From assembly GCA_022828595.1 (NCBI GenBank), contig JAKGHH010000002.1, positions 45,478,222 through 45,542,221 on the forward strand: a stretch of 64,000 nucleotides of DNA, written 5' to 3'. Origin of the DNA: Nelumbo lutea. Lineage: Eukaryota; Streptophyta; Magnoliopsida; Proteales; Nelumbonaceae. How positions within the stretch are numbered: the stretch's first letter is position 1; each line of letters starts with the position of its first letter. Positions 35,586-48,381 of the stretch are shown one piece after another. The position numbers were made by a program, and so were the translations under genes. The notes below the pieces were generated by a model, which worked only from the letters and a program-made list of their open reading frames with translations, was not told the DNA's origin and did not search any database.

Positions 35586-36364
35586 TTGAATGAAAGGGTC
35601 TTTATCAGAATTTGAAAGTTTAAGAGCTAGGAGGTAATTGTCAGTATCACAAAGTAGAGAATAGTAATCTGTAATTTACTTTAAAAAATTAATTTTACCT
35701 GAATAATCACAAAGTGACTCTTGGACTTCATAATCATCGTAACCCATTAGTAAATAAATAAATAGATAACTTTTTAAGCGGGATGTAATAATTCTTAAGA
35801 GGTTATTAATTAATTTAATATTGTTGAAACATGCGTCCTAAATGGCAGTGCACGCCGAGTTATATGTATGAGTCCCAGAGACTCCAGACACAAACCTGTT
35901 CGTCAATTAAATATATCAGTGAATCTCAACCGTCAACTTGGTCCATCTTGTGTTGATCTCGCTTCTGTTTACAGAGGCGAAGAAAAGGAGTTAAAAAGGA
36001 CTCAAGACCACGTTGATGGACGTGGGGAGTCTATCTGTCTGCCTGTCTGTCTCTATGTTTTTTTCCTCCTCTTTTTTATTTCCATTCCGAGCTGTAAGAC
36101 CTTTCGCTGCCAGACCCAGACCCCCTCTCTCCTCCCTCCTTATATTCCTTGGTTGTCCAAGCCCAATGGATCCCGCTTACGTTTTCTCTGCTTCTCTGTA
36201 ATCTGCACTTGAGGCTTGCTTTCAGTTCCAGATGTTTAATTAAAGCTAAAGCTGCTTCTTTCCCAGAACGAAATGGAGCTGAGTTGAAAACTTAGTACTT
36301 CAGTTCTAGTTCAGTTGGTAACCGTGATCGAAGCTCAGGTAATATCGGATACGTATCGGCAGGC

Positions 36365-38126
36365 ATGACGATGAGTAACAATATCGGTCAGTTCGGCGAC
36401 ACGACGCTTACTAAAGTGTTTGTCGGGGGGCTAGCATGGGAGACGCAGAAGGAAGCCATGAGAGAGCACTTTGAGAAGTACGGCGAGATCTTGGAGGCTG
36501 TCATCATTTCCGATAAGGTCACCGGGAGATCCAAGGGCTACGGATTCGTAAGTGAATCGGATCTTTCGATTTGGCGTCTGATACCGCACGCCGATGCTGC
36601 CGGAGCTAATCTACGCTGGGGATGTTTTTTTTTTTTGTATGTAGGTGACGTTCAAGGATGCTGAAGCGGCGAAGAAGGCTTGTGAGGACGCGACGCCGGT
36701 GATCAATGGCCGCCGAGCTAACTGTAACCTGGCTTCCCTCGGGGCGCGTCGCCCGAGGTCATTGCCGTCGTCGTCATCACCTCAACTAGGTACTTTGGAT
36801 TTGGTGGTCCTTTGCTCTCTCTCTCTCTCTCATTCTCTCTCTCTCTAGTCTGTATTGTTATCGTTTCTGTTACGGAAGTGCCAACCGAACACACAGTGGC
36901 AATTTTCGTAAAATTTGGCTTTTTTAATCAAGGTTTTGATTATGAAGGATCTAACGTCGGGCCGAGATCCACGTCATCTGCACCACCGAATCCGGTCCGA
37001 TGGTACTACCCGACGCCGACGGCAACCCCAGCTTCGCCTTACCATCATCATCATCATGCGGTTCCATTCTACGGGTATGGATTTTCTCTTTCACGGTCCG
37101 ATCAAGCCTCTGATGTCTGATTTACAATTAGAAAGATAAGCTCGCTTACATTGCATAAAACCCCCTCAGGTACTCTCCGGCCTACATCGCCACTGATTAC
37201 GGCTACAACCCTGTAAGTAGTTTATTCCTTCATGAAACATAAGTAGTGAATAAAACCCCAACCCGTTCCAACAGCCATTATAGCCTTGCATTGGAAATAT
37301 CTCCCATGAGGAGATGTTCCCGATGGAAGGCTGTAAAAGCCGATCTTTTATCATTTCCCCAATCAACAACAACGCAACATCTATCCCTTCATCTTCATCA
37401 GTAATCCTGTTTTTCCGGCAGCTTGGCGGGATCCAGATCGTCTTTTAGGCGACGATCCAGGGGCCAACGCATCTCAGCCGGATGATGAATATCCGTTGGA
37501 GTGGGGGTCTTTGATTGATTGTGAGCGTTTGGGTGATGTACAGAAGTTAGGATACAACGGTGGGTCCTACGTGAATGGGCACTACACGCAGGTGTACCCG
37601 GGGCAAGGTATGGTGAACGCCAACAGTATGATGCCAATGTATACATTCTATCATTTCCATCAACCGCAGACGATGGGAGTCCCTGCTCACATGTTCCCAC
37701 CAACAACAGCGGGACCCATGACCAACGTCCCAACTATCATCTCGAAGCCGACTGTAATGGCTCCTAACTCAGGTAAATCATCTTTCTTTCTTTTTTCATA
37801 TAAAATAGAAGAGAGAGAAAGGAATCTGGATGGAGATCATCCATCTCAAGCTCACTGTGACAGTGGGCCCCCATGTAAGTAGCTGTAGAAAGTCTAGCAG
37901 ATGGATTGACCTGATCCAATAAATGGACCACATAGCACGATTCAATGTTTCCAGAAACGGGATGGAGATCATCCACTCGGACTATCTGGCTGTCCATTTA
38001 TGCATCAGAGGGTTGTTACTTCTATCACTTGTTGAGGAATTTTGATGTTAAGTTTTGTTTGGCTCCGTGAGTATTTTCAATCTCATTAACTGATACCTAC
38101 AAACAGTTTGTTTGGCTGTGGAATAG
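36365..38126 (+). CDS. Single-RRM RNA-binding protein, plant RBM24/38-like
   Basis: Six exons, 36365-36547, 36645-36789, 36933-37074, 37170-37212, 37544-37772 and 38107-38126, join in frame to 253 residues with GT..AG borders. Residues 17-90 form one RRM with RNP2 VFVGGL (18-23) and RNP1 KGYGFVTF; intron 1 falls inside RNP1 between Phe61 and Val62. The rest is Pro/Tyr/Gly-rich with a His5 run (147-151), the block NGHYTQVYPGQG, and the family's C-terminal tail VCLAVE, encoded by the tiny last exon. Homologues in Arabidopsis are nuclear or cytoplasmic RNA-binding proteins linked to stress and ABA responses; the target RNA cannot be read from sequence. Two Mets lie at the start (36365 and 36371). 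No defect is seen. Confidence 0.9.
36818..36849 (+). repeat. (CT)n microsatellite in RRM intron 2
   Basis: A run of CTCTCT with one CATT interruption lies just inside intron 2, about 30 bases after the donor at 36790. It may be polymorphic. No function is inferred. Confidence 0.8.
37270..37340. repeat. Hairpin element in RRM intron 4
   Basis: GCCTTGCATTGGAAATATC then TCC pairs with GGAGATGTTCCCGATGGAAG then GC around a 4-6 base loop. The GGAGATGTTCCC / GGAAATATCTCC words relate it to the foldback elements near 13407 and 44938. Confidence 0.55.
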
Positions 38127-39844
38127 GTGGTCGGACGCAGGCGGAATGTTTGGAGGAGGAGGAGGACAAGAGTTCTTAAGAGTTAAGGCCGCTGTTCAAG
38201 AATCAAGACCAACTATATTATTATCTGATCTGTGATTCTTCTATTTATTTTTTTTCCTCTTCCTTCTTATTTTAGTTCTTAATTAGGCTTCCGTAAGATT
38301 CATTCATTCTCTCTAACATGCATCTCATCTTGAAATGCTACCTTTCCTTTCCCCACAAGAAAAAAAATGTAACAGAAGTCATGACTGTTTACCCATGTAT
38401 TTTTCGGTAAGCTTTTTAATGGCTTCATTCAGTCTGCTGCATAGGAACTTCGATTTTTTTTTGCTAAATATGCATAAACACTAGTTGGAAACTTGGAATA
38501 AGAAAATGTCTCTCTCTCTAACAGAAATTTGGAAATTTGTGAAACTCGCAAGTCCTAACTTTCCCTCAGCTGTCTTTTTTTTTTTTTTTTTTTTAATTTT
38601 TGCCAAAGGGTCTCTCTTAATTTCAGTCAAACCAAATATAGTCCAAGATAAGAATAAATTTTAAAAAATTAGATTTTTCAGATGGTGTTATAGAAATAGA
38701 TTTGACGTGTGGCCCAGTGTTATTACAGACAGAATTGTAGCCGATAGGACAGCTTAAATGTACATGTGCGATGGTTCTCAGGGTTCAAGAAAACGCCCGA
38801 TAAACCTCATCGAATGATTGGGGAATGTTCCAACTCTAATAGATCTCCAGCATTGATATAGGAATATCAGATGACTATCATTTTCATGGTCTCGTTGATT
38901 TTGGTATGCATAGCTAAGAATCTCTTAAGTCTTATGTAGGCAGGGGACTGTCTGAGAGTGGCCAATCCAAAGTTTGTTTTAAAAGAAGCCATATCCACTC
39001 CAGTAGTCCACCCACGACCCGTCCCAATATAGCAGCTGGGAGTCTGGGACCAGCATTCGGTACTGGCCATTCTTTTATTAATCTTCTGAGCACCATGGCT
39101 GCTTTGAAAAAAAAAAAAAGATCACAAAAGATGTCTGCTTTGGAAATCCCTCACAAATCACAATTATGGAACTTCAATTTAAAGCCCCTGCAAAATGACC
39201 TGAACTAATGTAGGTAACAAGCTGGAAACTTGATGTCAAATGTGGTATTCATAAGGCACGAGCCTTTTTTTTTGTTTTTTGGAAAGATGTGGGTGCTTTG
39301 GTCATATGGATTGCAGTGGACTCTACAAGTATACATGAAGCATGAGCTTATCTTTACTTGTTTGGAAAAAGTGTTGCTATGTAGTCTTGTGATGTTGAGT
39401 AACAAACGATCATTGATGAATAGTTCTTTGAAATGCTTTGAACTCGTACCAACCACGAGGTGATTTTTTACTGCTGAAGCAGAGAGATGAACAAGGCACC
39501 AACCAGTTTGTCCAATTTTTGGCCAAAACACAGTCCACTACAAACTCATGTTCTACAAGTGGGCTCAAGCATCATGTCATTGATTCGTGATGAAGGTTTC
39601 TGTCTTCCTAACCAATTCTGTAATCGACTGTGTAAATCTGAATCTTATGGCATGAGTCATACCATGGTATTTGCAGACAAAAGAAAGCAATAGAAAGGAG
39701 TGGAAGAGACATGGTCTCAACTCCCGACATTTTTTTGGGTACAAAGTGGCTACCTTAACCCACATTCTGATGCTACATCTTACAATGACTGTAGGAAATG
39801 GCCCTGGTGAACATTGGCTTACACATGAACCAACCATACATATA
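38127..39844. other. Intergenic spacer between the convergent RRM and DCAF8-like genes
   Basis: The first 200-300 bases should contain the RRM gene's 3' UTR. A 20-plus T run is at 38575-38594 and an A run near 39105. Short open frames on both strands show no recognisable domain. The last few hundred bases should hold the 3' UTR of the minus-strand DCAF8-like gene. Confidence 0.6.
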
Positions 39845-42800
39845 TCAGCTAATGTTGCACTCTCTGGAATTTAAGCCTTCTTCGGAAGAGGCATAACCAT
39901 CTGACAATCCAAAAGTATATGTGTCTCCTTCATCTTCTTCATCGCTCTCAAGATCGAGTCTGGTGTATCTCCTTTCAATGTAAGCTAATGTCTGCCTTCT
40001 CTGCATCCTCAGTACATGCATGATGACATCAGGAGTAAGTGTAATTCGTGCACGATCTTCTCTACCCTGCTTATTAGCCTGCATTATCTGTCAGAAGATA
40101 ACTAAGAATAAGGCATAAATAAAAGCAGCAGACATTTTGAGTTAACTTTCCAGTTTGAACTTAAGAAAGTACCTCTTCTGCATTGTCAGGTAATAGAATG
40201 GGACAATTAGCCAAAGGAGCCCAGAGCTTCACATTTTTTTCTAGTCCGCTTGTGGCAAAAATAGGACTGTGAGGATGGGGCTCAAGTTGGTTTACCACAT
40301 GCCTATCACCTACCATTAACCGCAAGAGTTCACCTCCCTTCTTCCTCCAGACAAAAACATGACCACAATCTGACCCACTCATAACATACTCATCGCTGGG
40401 TCCAAAGAAGTTGACTCCTTTAACAGTTTGTGAATTTCTATGCCCTGTATACACTTGTGGCTGCTCCAATTTTTGGATATCCTGAGCTGGAATAGACCGT
40501 GGATTAGGGCCTATGCCCATGTTCTTTTGAAATAGGTAGACAAGCTCATCATTGTAAGAGATGAGCAGCTCGCTCTTCTTTGAGTATGCCAATCCAGTGA
40601 TATGAACATTTGAACCGATCAAGTGATGAGGACAGAAGGTATTCACAGGTGTATCTGAATTACTTGATGCATCCCACTGATATTTTCTGATGTCATAAAC
40701 ACGTGCATATTCATCAGATCCACCAACAGCAAAGTAATTTGGGTTTCGTGGGTCAATAACAATGGAATTTAATCTTATGCTGGTGATAGGTAGCTTGTTT
40801 TCGGTGAAGGAAGAGCAACATAAAAGTTTGGTAGCAGAGTGGCTTCTTAGATCAAACTGCAAGAGCAAATTCAGGGTTCTAAAAAAATTTATTTTCAAAA
40901 CAAATGGAAATAACTGAAACTTAATAATATGAACTTGACCTACATGCTGGATAAAGCCATCCTCACCACAGCTGTAAAATATGTGGGGACTTCCTGGTTC
41001 GACGGCAAGCTTGTATACACGACCTTGGTGGTTCCCCAACTCTTTTGTATCAACCCGTCCATCCTCCAAGATATGGCCAAACCTGATCTGGAATAAGAGA
41101 ATTCACAATACAAACCTTTATTTATTTTTTCCTAATCTTTTTTTGTCAAGAAAAAGGGGAAAAGAGGCAAGCAAGTTGGTTAGTGGGTTTATAGCAGCTG
41201 AGAATGGGTTTGGAGATCATTGTTAAAAGGGAGAACAACTTGGTATATTATACAACACAAGTTACACATGGAAAATGTAGACCTATGACCATTTCTTTAA
41301 AACTATATATAATCGAAACACACTTGAGTATTTAACTTGATATAGTTCCACTTGATTATATTCATTTTAGTTATAGACCAAGGCTGCAATTTGCTCTCTG
41401 GAAGACAAGGCATTTCTTTTATATTTTGTATTTTTTTGATCAGTAAGCATTATTTTATTTAAATTCCAGATTGTAAACAGTTTATACAACTTGGTGATGG
41501 GACTGTTGGTCCCTTCAATCACTCTATTCTATCCCTCATTAGTCATTACAGTGCAGCCCAAAATAATTGCTGCCTCAATGCCCCCTGTTTTTCTAAACAA
41601 TCAGCTAGCCCATTTGCACTCCTTCGGACCCATTTAAGTTCAGCCTCAACCTCCTTTGCAATCTTCTCCACTTCCCTAATCACATGCTTAAACGTCCATG
41701 GGGTATTGCTGCTGTTTGCTGCCCAGGAAATTACTACTTTTGAGTCCCCTTCCACCTCAACATGTCTGTATCCTAGCTGTTTGTAGTATGTCAAAAGTTC
41801 AGCCTTCAGTGAGTTTCCAGTGCTAATCGTCCCAGAATTTCTTTTATATTTTGTTTTTGATCAGCAAAAAAAAAAAGTGCTAATCGTCCCAGAATTTCTT
41901 TTATATTTTGTTTTTGATCAGCAAAAAAAAAAAAGAAAATTATTTCGTTACTTTTGTTAGGAGATGGATGAAATCAATACATTCATATGAAAAGATTGCC
42001 AACCCAACGAAACAATTTTACAATGAAGCCCAAAACAGTTGCTGTCTTAAGACTCCCTGCTTAGGAAGGGAATTGGCCAATCCCATTTGCAGTCCTTCTC
42101 ACCCACTTGAATTCAACATTTAGTTCCGAAGATAAGGCATCTCTCCTAAAAAGGGGAGAGAAGTACAACAATGAGAGGAGGAAATTTAAGTGGCTGGTGT
42201 GGGAGATGGAAGTTAAGATGTGTTGGGTTAAAAGATTGGCTAATTCCCTAGCTGATGGTTTAGCTAAACAAGGGGCAGAAAGGGATTCACTGTTTTGGGC
42301 TAAGCTATAACTTTAGTGTTTTTTCCTTTTCTTTTTCCTTTTCTTAAGGTCCTTTGTTGCTCTTGGAAGATGAGTGTGTTTGTCTTCCTCTTGTAAATCT
42401 TCTATTGATGATTTAATGAAAGTGTTATTGATAAAAAAAAAGGGAGAGAAGTATGGTTACGATCATTTGGTAAAATAAAGTTCTTATCCATATAGGTGTG
42501 CCAAAGTTATTTTTAGCAAGTAAGCTTTAAGGAGATGAAAACTCATTTTCTTGATAAATCCTTTCATGGACTGGAGTTTTACGTAGATCCTAACCTTACT
42601 GAAGTTCAGAAAATGCCCACAACACCATCTAGCCACAATACAAAACATCCTTTTTATGGCCATTAGCCCCTTATAAGTTATTATAAAAATTTAAACACAT
42701 GGCTTACCTTTTTACAATTTTGGAGTAACCAGATTAGCCCCTTATATTTTCAAGGAATCAATTTCACCCACCACTACTGCAGTATCACCCATCCATTCCA

Positions 42801-44380
42801 ATTTTATCCATAAGGCTCAGTTTGGAAGGAGTACAAATACAAATATGTACAGTACAAATATATACAAAATATAAGGTTTTACGCTCTACATATTTGTATT
42901 TGTACTCCTTCCAAATGGAGTCTAAGGCGCAAACCCTCCTTATCATATGGACACAAGTTATGGATATGCTATGTTAAACTCAACCTAAGTATCAAAATTA
43001 GGTGCTTCCAACATTGAGCATACATATACAAATAATCTAATAATGTAGGAAGATAAATGAAAATTTTGAAATGAACATAAGTTTTAAAAGTGCCAGCAGA
43101 ATCAGCTAGTAAAGTCATTGCCTCAGTGGATGTAGTTACAAGGTCAACTCATTAAAACAACCATAATAGCAACTAACCACCTCTATGGGATTTCATTGGA
43201 TTAAGAGAAGTTATTTCAGCAGAAAAAAAGCTGAAGCAACATAATATTTCTGAGGCTGCTACACCAAATTCCAAAATAATTAGCAGCAGGAATGTTAAAA
43301 TATGTAAACTATTTATCATCAAAGTTCAACCAACACCACCCCAAGGTCAAATTGCAATGCAATTGATAGTCAGGTCAAGCACCAAGACATGATAAATACG
43401 AAAGTGAATAGTTCAAAATATCATATTTAAGGCTTTGAGTAAAGGAATGTATATAAGAATTCACCTGGCCATCACCGGCTGAAGTAATTATTGTCCGATC
43501 ATCAGTGAATGGCATAATTCTGGTCTGGAATATATTGTCCGTATGGCCAGAGGGATATGAGAACTTTTTAGTTTTAGCTTCCCAGTTCCAAAATATAACT
43601 TTTGTGTCATCAGAACCTGACACAAGAAGGTCGCCAGTAGAGTTGAACTCTACTGCATTTACACAACCTTCATGGCCATCTAGCTTCCCATACAGATCAA
43701 TCTTCTTTACAAGCACCTGTTGCAGGAAAGAAGATTACATAAGAACAATAAACCACATTTAATAACATTCGTATACTTCTTTAGCATATTGAACTTATGA
43801 CCAGTCGGGAAGAAAGGGTGTTCACTTCCCTGAAGATTTGTCATTTTAAGTACGAAATATATTAATGGGTTGCTAAAAGGATTTAATTTTTACATGTTTA
43901 GTGATTAAGGCTACCCTAATGGATTTCTAAATTGAATCTTTAGTCTTCTAATATCGCAGTATGAAAAGCAAAAACCAAAATCTTCTCCGCCTGCTTCATC
44001 ATTAACCCTAAACAGAAATGCACGAACGAAAAACAAAAAAGGAAGTTAAGATTTCCAGATTTCACAGTTATGCAGAAAAAGCAATTATCTACAATACTAC
44101 AACAGATTAGGTAGTAGCGATTTTGAAAAGCAAAAGACATTAAGAAGAACCCACAATTCAGCCGAAATCCCAAACCTTAAACTTCACGTTCTCCAAACAA
44201 AAGAAAGAAATTACACAAAAAATGAATAAATGAAGAACAATGGAAGGGGGGAAAGACAGTAAGGATCCAGACCATTGAACCACCAGTTAGTCGGGAAAAG
44301 CTTCTGGGCTGAGATAGACCTATCTGTCTCCGCCAAAGCTCGGCAAACCAACCCTGAGAATCCCTCGAAAGAAAATCCAT
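39845..44380 (-). CDS. DCAF8: DCAF8-like WD40 protein (CUL4-DDB1 substrate receptor candidate)
   Basis: Five exons, 44380-44273, 43716-43465, 41087-40944, 40856-40173 and 40087-39845, sum to 1,431 bases (476 residues) with in-phase joins. WD40 repeats start at VNAVEFNSTGDLLVSGSDD (exon 2). Two repeats end in DWD-box-like motifs, HFDLR and VYDIRK, the signature used to dock DDB1 in CUL4 E3 ubiquitin ligases. Later repeats include VMSGSDCGHVFVWRKKGGE and PIFATSGLEKNVKLWAP. The C-terminus is acidic (DLESDEEDEGD). The order and length match plant DCAF8 proteins such as At4g35140. The substrate is unknown. The 2.4 kb second intron has accepted several mobile elements without harming the exons. Confidence 0.9.
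41400..41820 (-). mobile_element. 5'-truncated LINE 3' end in DCAF8-like intron 2
   Basis: Minus-strand codons 41794-41546 read YKQLGYRHVEVEGDSKVVI and continue to VRRSANGLADCLEKQGA, the C-terminal half of a plant LINE RNase H domain. The tail GATCAAAAAAATACAAAAT on the minus strand ends near 41400. The fragment is a typical 5'-truncated insertion. Confidence 0.72.
41819..41934. repeat. 58-bp tandem duplication of a LINE-tail sequence
   Basis: GTGCTAATCGTCCCAG starts at 41819 and again at 41877. Each copy runs into ATTTCTTTTATATTTTG, TTTTTGATCAGC and an A-run. The same tail words occur once more at 41412-41440. Confidence 0.85.
42107..42443 (+). mobile_element. Second truncated LINE 3' end, opposite orientation
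   Basis: Plus-strand codons ending at 42310 read WVKRLANSLADGLAKQGAER then DSLFWAKL and a stop, the end of a LINE RNase H domain. A U-rich 3' region and an A-run at 42432-42441 follow. It faces the LINE remnant at 41400-41820. Confidence 0.68.
42814..42922. mobile_element. 109-bp Tourist-like MITE with TAA duplication
   Basis: It starts GGCTCAGTTTGGAAGGAG and ends CTCCTTCCAAATGGAGTC; the inner arm GTACAAATACAAATATGTA pairs with TACATATTTGTATTTGTAC. TAA lies on both sides (42811-42813 and 42923-42925). It is inside intron 2 of the DCAF8-like gene. Confidence 0.82.
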
Positions 44381-44937
44381 TCATGGGAGCTCCTTAAGCG
44401 TTCTGGAACTCAACAATCAACACATTGTCGAAGGGAACTAGAGAAAATCACAACTCTCTGTCATTGGATTTAACCGACATGAGATACCATCAGCAGGAGG
44501 GAACAGTTAGAGAAAAATCAAAAAATAAAATAAACCAATAAAATATTGTTTCGTTGCCTCCTCCAGATTCGTCAGCAGGAGGGATCAACACCGGGCGTTT
44601 GATCCTTCAATCCATCTAAGTGTTGAGAGACGATGAACATGATTTGAGTTGAGCCCCACGCCTTTTGCGAAGGATATGGGGCTATAAAGAAACTGGGTGG
44701 TCCAGTTATATGGAATCAAATGATATGATAATGGAGTTGTTTTGGAGTTTAGACTGCACCAGCTGACGTGCTTACATGCGGATGTTCGTGCCCAAATCGA
44801 GAAACGTAGAAATCAGATCACAGTTGCGTGATCACGTGCCCCATCGAACTAATCTTCTTACCTCTCCCGATGTTCATTGTTTCCATGCACACTCGCACAA
44901 TGCGGATTTACATCTGCGCCTCACGTAGCGCGTCCCG

Positions 44938-45012
44938 TGGGCGCCCCACATGCACATTTATTGAGAATATCTCCTACCAGTGCACGGTTTAAATGTACTA
45001 TGGGGCGCCCAA
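44938..45012. repeat. Foldback mini-element (GGGCGCCCCACATG arms)
   Basis: GGGCGCCCCACATGCACATT at the left pairs with AATGTACTATGGGGCGCCC at the right. A second, partial copy of the arm, GGGCGCCTCACATGCACATC, follows at 45049-45068. The left arm is the same sequence as the tip recovered around the hAT insertion at 13006-13017. Confidence 0.65.
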
Positions 45013-45344
45013 TGTGATATCGCGCAATGCGTGATGGGATCTGTTTGGGCGCCTCACATGCACATCCACCATGCATTGTGAACATCTCCTATAAATAATG
45101 ACTAATAAGTAAGAGAGATATTTCTGATGCATGGTAGGATGTGCCTGTGAAGCACCAGGTGTGAGGAGCAGATCTGGTCTTGCAATGCTCCCTGTTGGCT
45201 GCAAGTCTCAACTTGATCATCAACTCAACTCATATTGTAGTGAGTTATCACATGAAATCAAAGCATTGAGGAGGCACTTGCACGAGAAGGGGGGGGGGTG
45301 TGGTTTTTTATGGCATCATATTGAAATATTCTTTAAGAACCAAC

Positions 45345-45745
45345 CATGCTAGTGGGTGTTCTTTTTTCAGATTTTGAAAGGGGAAAAGTTGGTCAATATG
45401 ATTTTAGTTCCCATTGACCAAGAATTCCATGTTCTTTTTTCAGGTTTATGTGGTGATAAGGGGAAGTTTATTTTCATGGATATCGCTTACTCGAGTCTTA
45501 AGTGATACCCATCTCCTAGGTGGGTAAATAAATTTTCCACTTAGGAGGAAAGTTGCCAACACTTGAATGAGATAAAAATGACCTTTTTAATAATGGATTT
45601 TTATGGCTAAAATGGTTCTTCCCTTATTTACATGAGAAATAAAAGAACATGGGTAAATACACTTAAGTTTCCCATAAAAAACTTATCTAGGTAAATGTAT
45701 TTAACCAAGTAAATAACTTACTTTGGACTGCAATCCCCCTCAGAA
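45345..45745. repeat. Inverted copy of the 21610-21990 repeat
   Basis: In reverse complement it matches the words GGTCAATGGGAAC, AAGTGATACCCAT, TAAATACACTT and AACTTATCTAGGTAAATG of the other copy in the same order. A third, weaker relative may lie at 47440-47700. Confidence 0.55.
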
Positions 45746-48131
45746 ATTTTTTTTACAGCCTTCTCTTAATCTACTATAACCCCCTACTATCAATCCACGC
45801 AGGATTTAGTCCACCCATAGAAAATCCTTACTCTACCTAAGCGTGGACTGAATCATAAAAACCCCTAAATTATTTTGTCAAAAGACTCAAAACAATCTTA
45901 CGGTCGAAATTCAATGCACACTGTCTCTCTCGTGTATTTGGACAGGAGTTCTAAGCCGATAAGGGCAACTTTTGGCCCCGTAGTATCAATAAAAATAATA
46001 TTTTCAATATAATAGCTATGTCAGGATAGCATGTTTGAAAAAAAAAGAAAATTACAGTTAAGGGCATTATGATACGAGATGTATGCATGTATAAAATACA
46101 TAGGGTATTAAACGACTCTGCTTCCTTGGACGAATGATCTATTCACACCATCAATCTAAACTTGAGCACTGAAAGCGGAATTCTTCAAATGCACGCTGAA
46201 GTCACCGGAGATATTCGATCACTCCAGATCCTCGAAGAAAAAATTATTATTTATTAATAGTATCTCGTTTACTTTGGAATAAATATAAAGCAAAAACAAT
46301 AATCGATAATAAATTAAATGACCGTAACGAAGAAAATTACGATTACAGAGAAAGAGAGGAGTGAGGGAGGAAAGAGTGATAACATATGTAGGTGTTAAGT
46401 TGGGGAACGGAACTCATGAAGTCATAGTATTTGAAGTAATTAGGGAGAAAATCTTAGGCAAAATTTGCAGGTTTCCAGACAACGAAGGTGGTGCAGTTGT
46501 CATTCCACGAGATTGCATCGTCCATGCTTGCATTCTCCACTAGCTGATACGTCTTTGTCAGAAATGGCATCTAAAGTTCATGCGATGAGCACAACTGAAA
46601 AGCAAAAGGGTAGTCAAGAACCCCCAACCCCAGCAATAGAATCCAGTGACCAACAACCCATAGTTCATGCGATGCTAGTGAGTCCGAGAGTAACCTAACA
46701 CCACGTTGCAACGCCCCTCACTTTCCATTTACAACTTCAGAAGACGAGCTCGCATTAACTTTCTAGAAATTTTGGTAAATTCCATCTAGAATAAAGAAGA
46801 GGGAAGAGGAAGGAAGAGAGAGAAGAAGAAGAAGAAGAAGAAGAAAACTAAGGTATAGGGCAGGGCAGACGTGGTCTAGTGGAGGGATTCTAGCCGATAA
46901 GGAGAACAGGTTTGCCGCCGCTGTTCGTTCTTCCGGAGGAAGAAGGTAAGCAATACCCATATAAAATAAATACGAGATATCTTATACGGTGATACATGTG
47001 CCCTTAATTGATATTTTTTCAAAATTTTTTTTCTGTTTTGGTTATTATGGCGGTGTTGTGTATGGTTTTCATTTATTTGATAAACAGTCCTATCATTTAT
47101 ACAATTATGTTCATCCCTATACATTTGTATTCATAAAAGTTGGTCTTGATTTATATGCACACTAATTATTGGATAAGATTCATTTTAAGGCTTTATTAAC
47201 AGTTGAGCATTTATTTATTGCTCCGCTGATATGCCTAATGATGTCTAATTGTCAATTTATCAAGTACTTTTTTCTGTTGTGAAGACAAATAGAATATAAA
47301 TATTTATTTAATAAATGAAAACTATGCCAAATACATACTACTTTTAGAATGCCATTTGTATTGATATCAGGGGCAAAAAGTTGCCATTATCTTTTAAAAT
47401 CTCATTTAGATACCTCCCATGGTTTTTTTCTTAAACCTCATTTATTAAGTTAAATCCTAAATTATTTATCTAGTAAATGTGATTAATCAGAAGAGAAATG
47501 TAACTTCAAAAATACTTTACTAGTTAAATACATTTAATAGTATTATTTTTTTTTCATGTAAAATTATACAATGATCATTTTATTCATGAAAGAACCATTA
47601 TGAAAGCGACAATATTGTTTTATCATATGTTAACAATTTTCATAGGACGGAAAAATGATTTACCCAAATCTCAAATGGGTATTAATGAATTTAGATAAAT
47701 GAATCGTTCTTTTCCGTAAGAGTGTGAGACCCACCGACTTACCCACTTCATTTACTGGAAAACGAACACGAACATGCCCTTCAAGATTTCTGAAACTACT
47801 TCTCGGATGAAAAGATAATAGGCAACGCATGTAACTGAACAGAACAGCTCTTATTTGGTAATGGCTTAAAAACTGACCTGAAACCAAAATCGTTCTGGCC
47901 ACTGGTTTCTGGGTTGATAGTTTGATTTGAACAGATGGCCTGTTTTAACTGAAAAAAATAGTTAAAATGAAAAAGTGGTAAAAAACCATCAAATGGGTCA
48001 GTGGATCGACCAGGCTAGTGGGTCATTGACCAAATCAACAGTTTTGGCCAAGAACCAAGTTGAAGGTGAAACGGAACCAATTGCCTGGACAATTTCCAGG
48101 CCAAATGGTCTGACCATTTCGAAAACACTGA

Positions 48132-48381
48132 GGTTGTATTTGGATGCGATGTAAATCAAGAACTGATATAAAATTATTATCGATGTAAAGTTATACTCCA
48201 ATTCAGTTTTGTGTGCATTTGAATGGAGTGTAGTTTTACATCGGTAACTCACTAGCTCTAAAGTTTTATATCGATAATATGTAAAACTACATCAATTTTA
48301 TCGATGTAAAACCTTACACTCTTCCATCCGTCACTATTTTCAAAAAAGCAACAATTAATTTTAGTGATTCCAAACGCAGCC
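48132..48381. mobile_element. MITE of the GGCTGTGTTTGG family with TGA duplication
   Basis: It starts GGTTGTATTTGGATGCGATG and ends GATTCCAAACGCAGCC, with TGA on both sides (48129-48131 and 48382-48384). Its termini match those at 29158 and 31373. The interior has ATCGATGTAAA words in both orientations. Confidence 0.7.

Larger units (their letters stand above)
31804..36364. other. Intergenic region upstream of the RRM gene
   Basis: No gene is supported. It holds a foldback MITE (34591-34763), two GGAAT-rich Tourist-like MITEs and old repeat. The last 300 bases before the RRM start are pyrimidine-rich (CTGTCTGCCTGTCTGTCTC near 36030, CCCCCTCTCTCCTCCC near 36120), typical of a plant 5' leader. 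I cannot place a TATA box with confidence. Confidence 0.55.

Noticed and set aside
43085..43160. Possible third SINE (CAGCTAGTAAAGTC with AGGTCAACTC)
   Set aside because: The B box is too degenerate and no target duplication or A-tail was found.
46361..46698. Two overlapping plus-strand open frames
   Set aside because: Different frames with no family resemblance; the region is repeat-rich and shows no splice structure.
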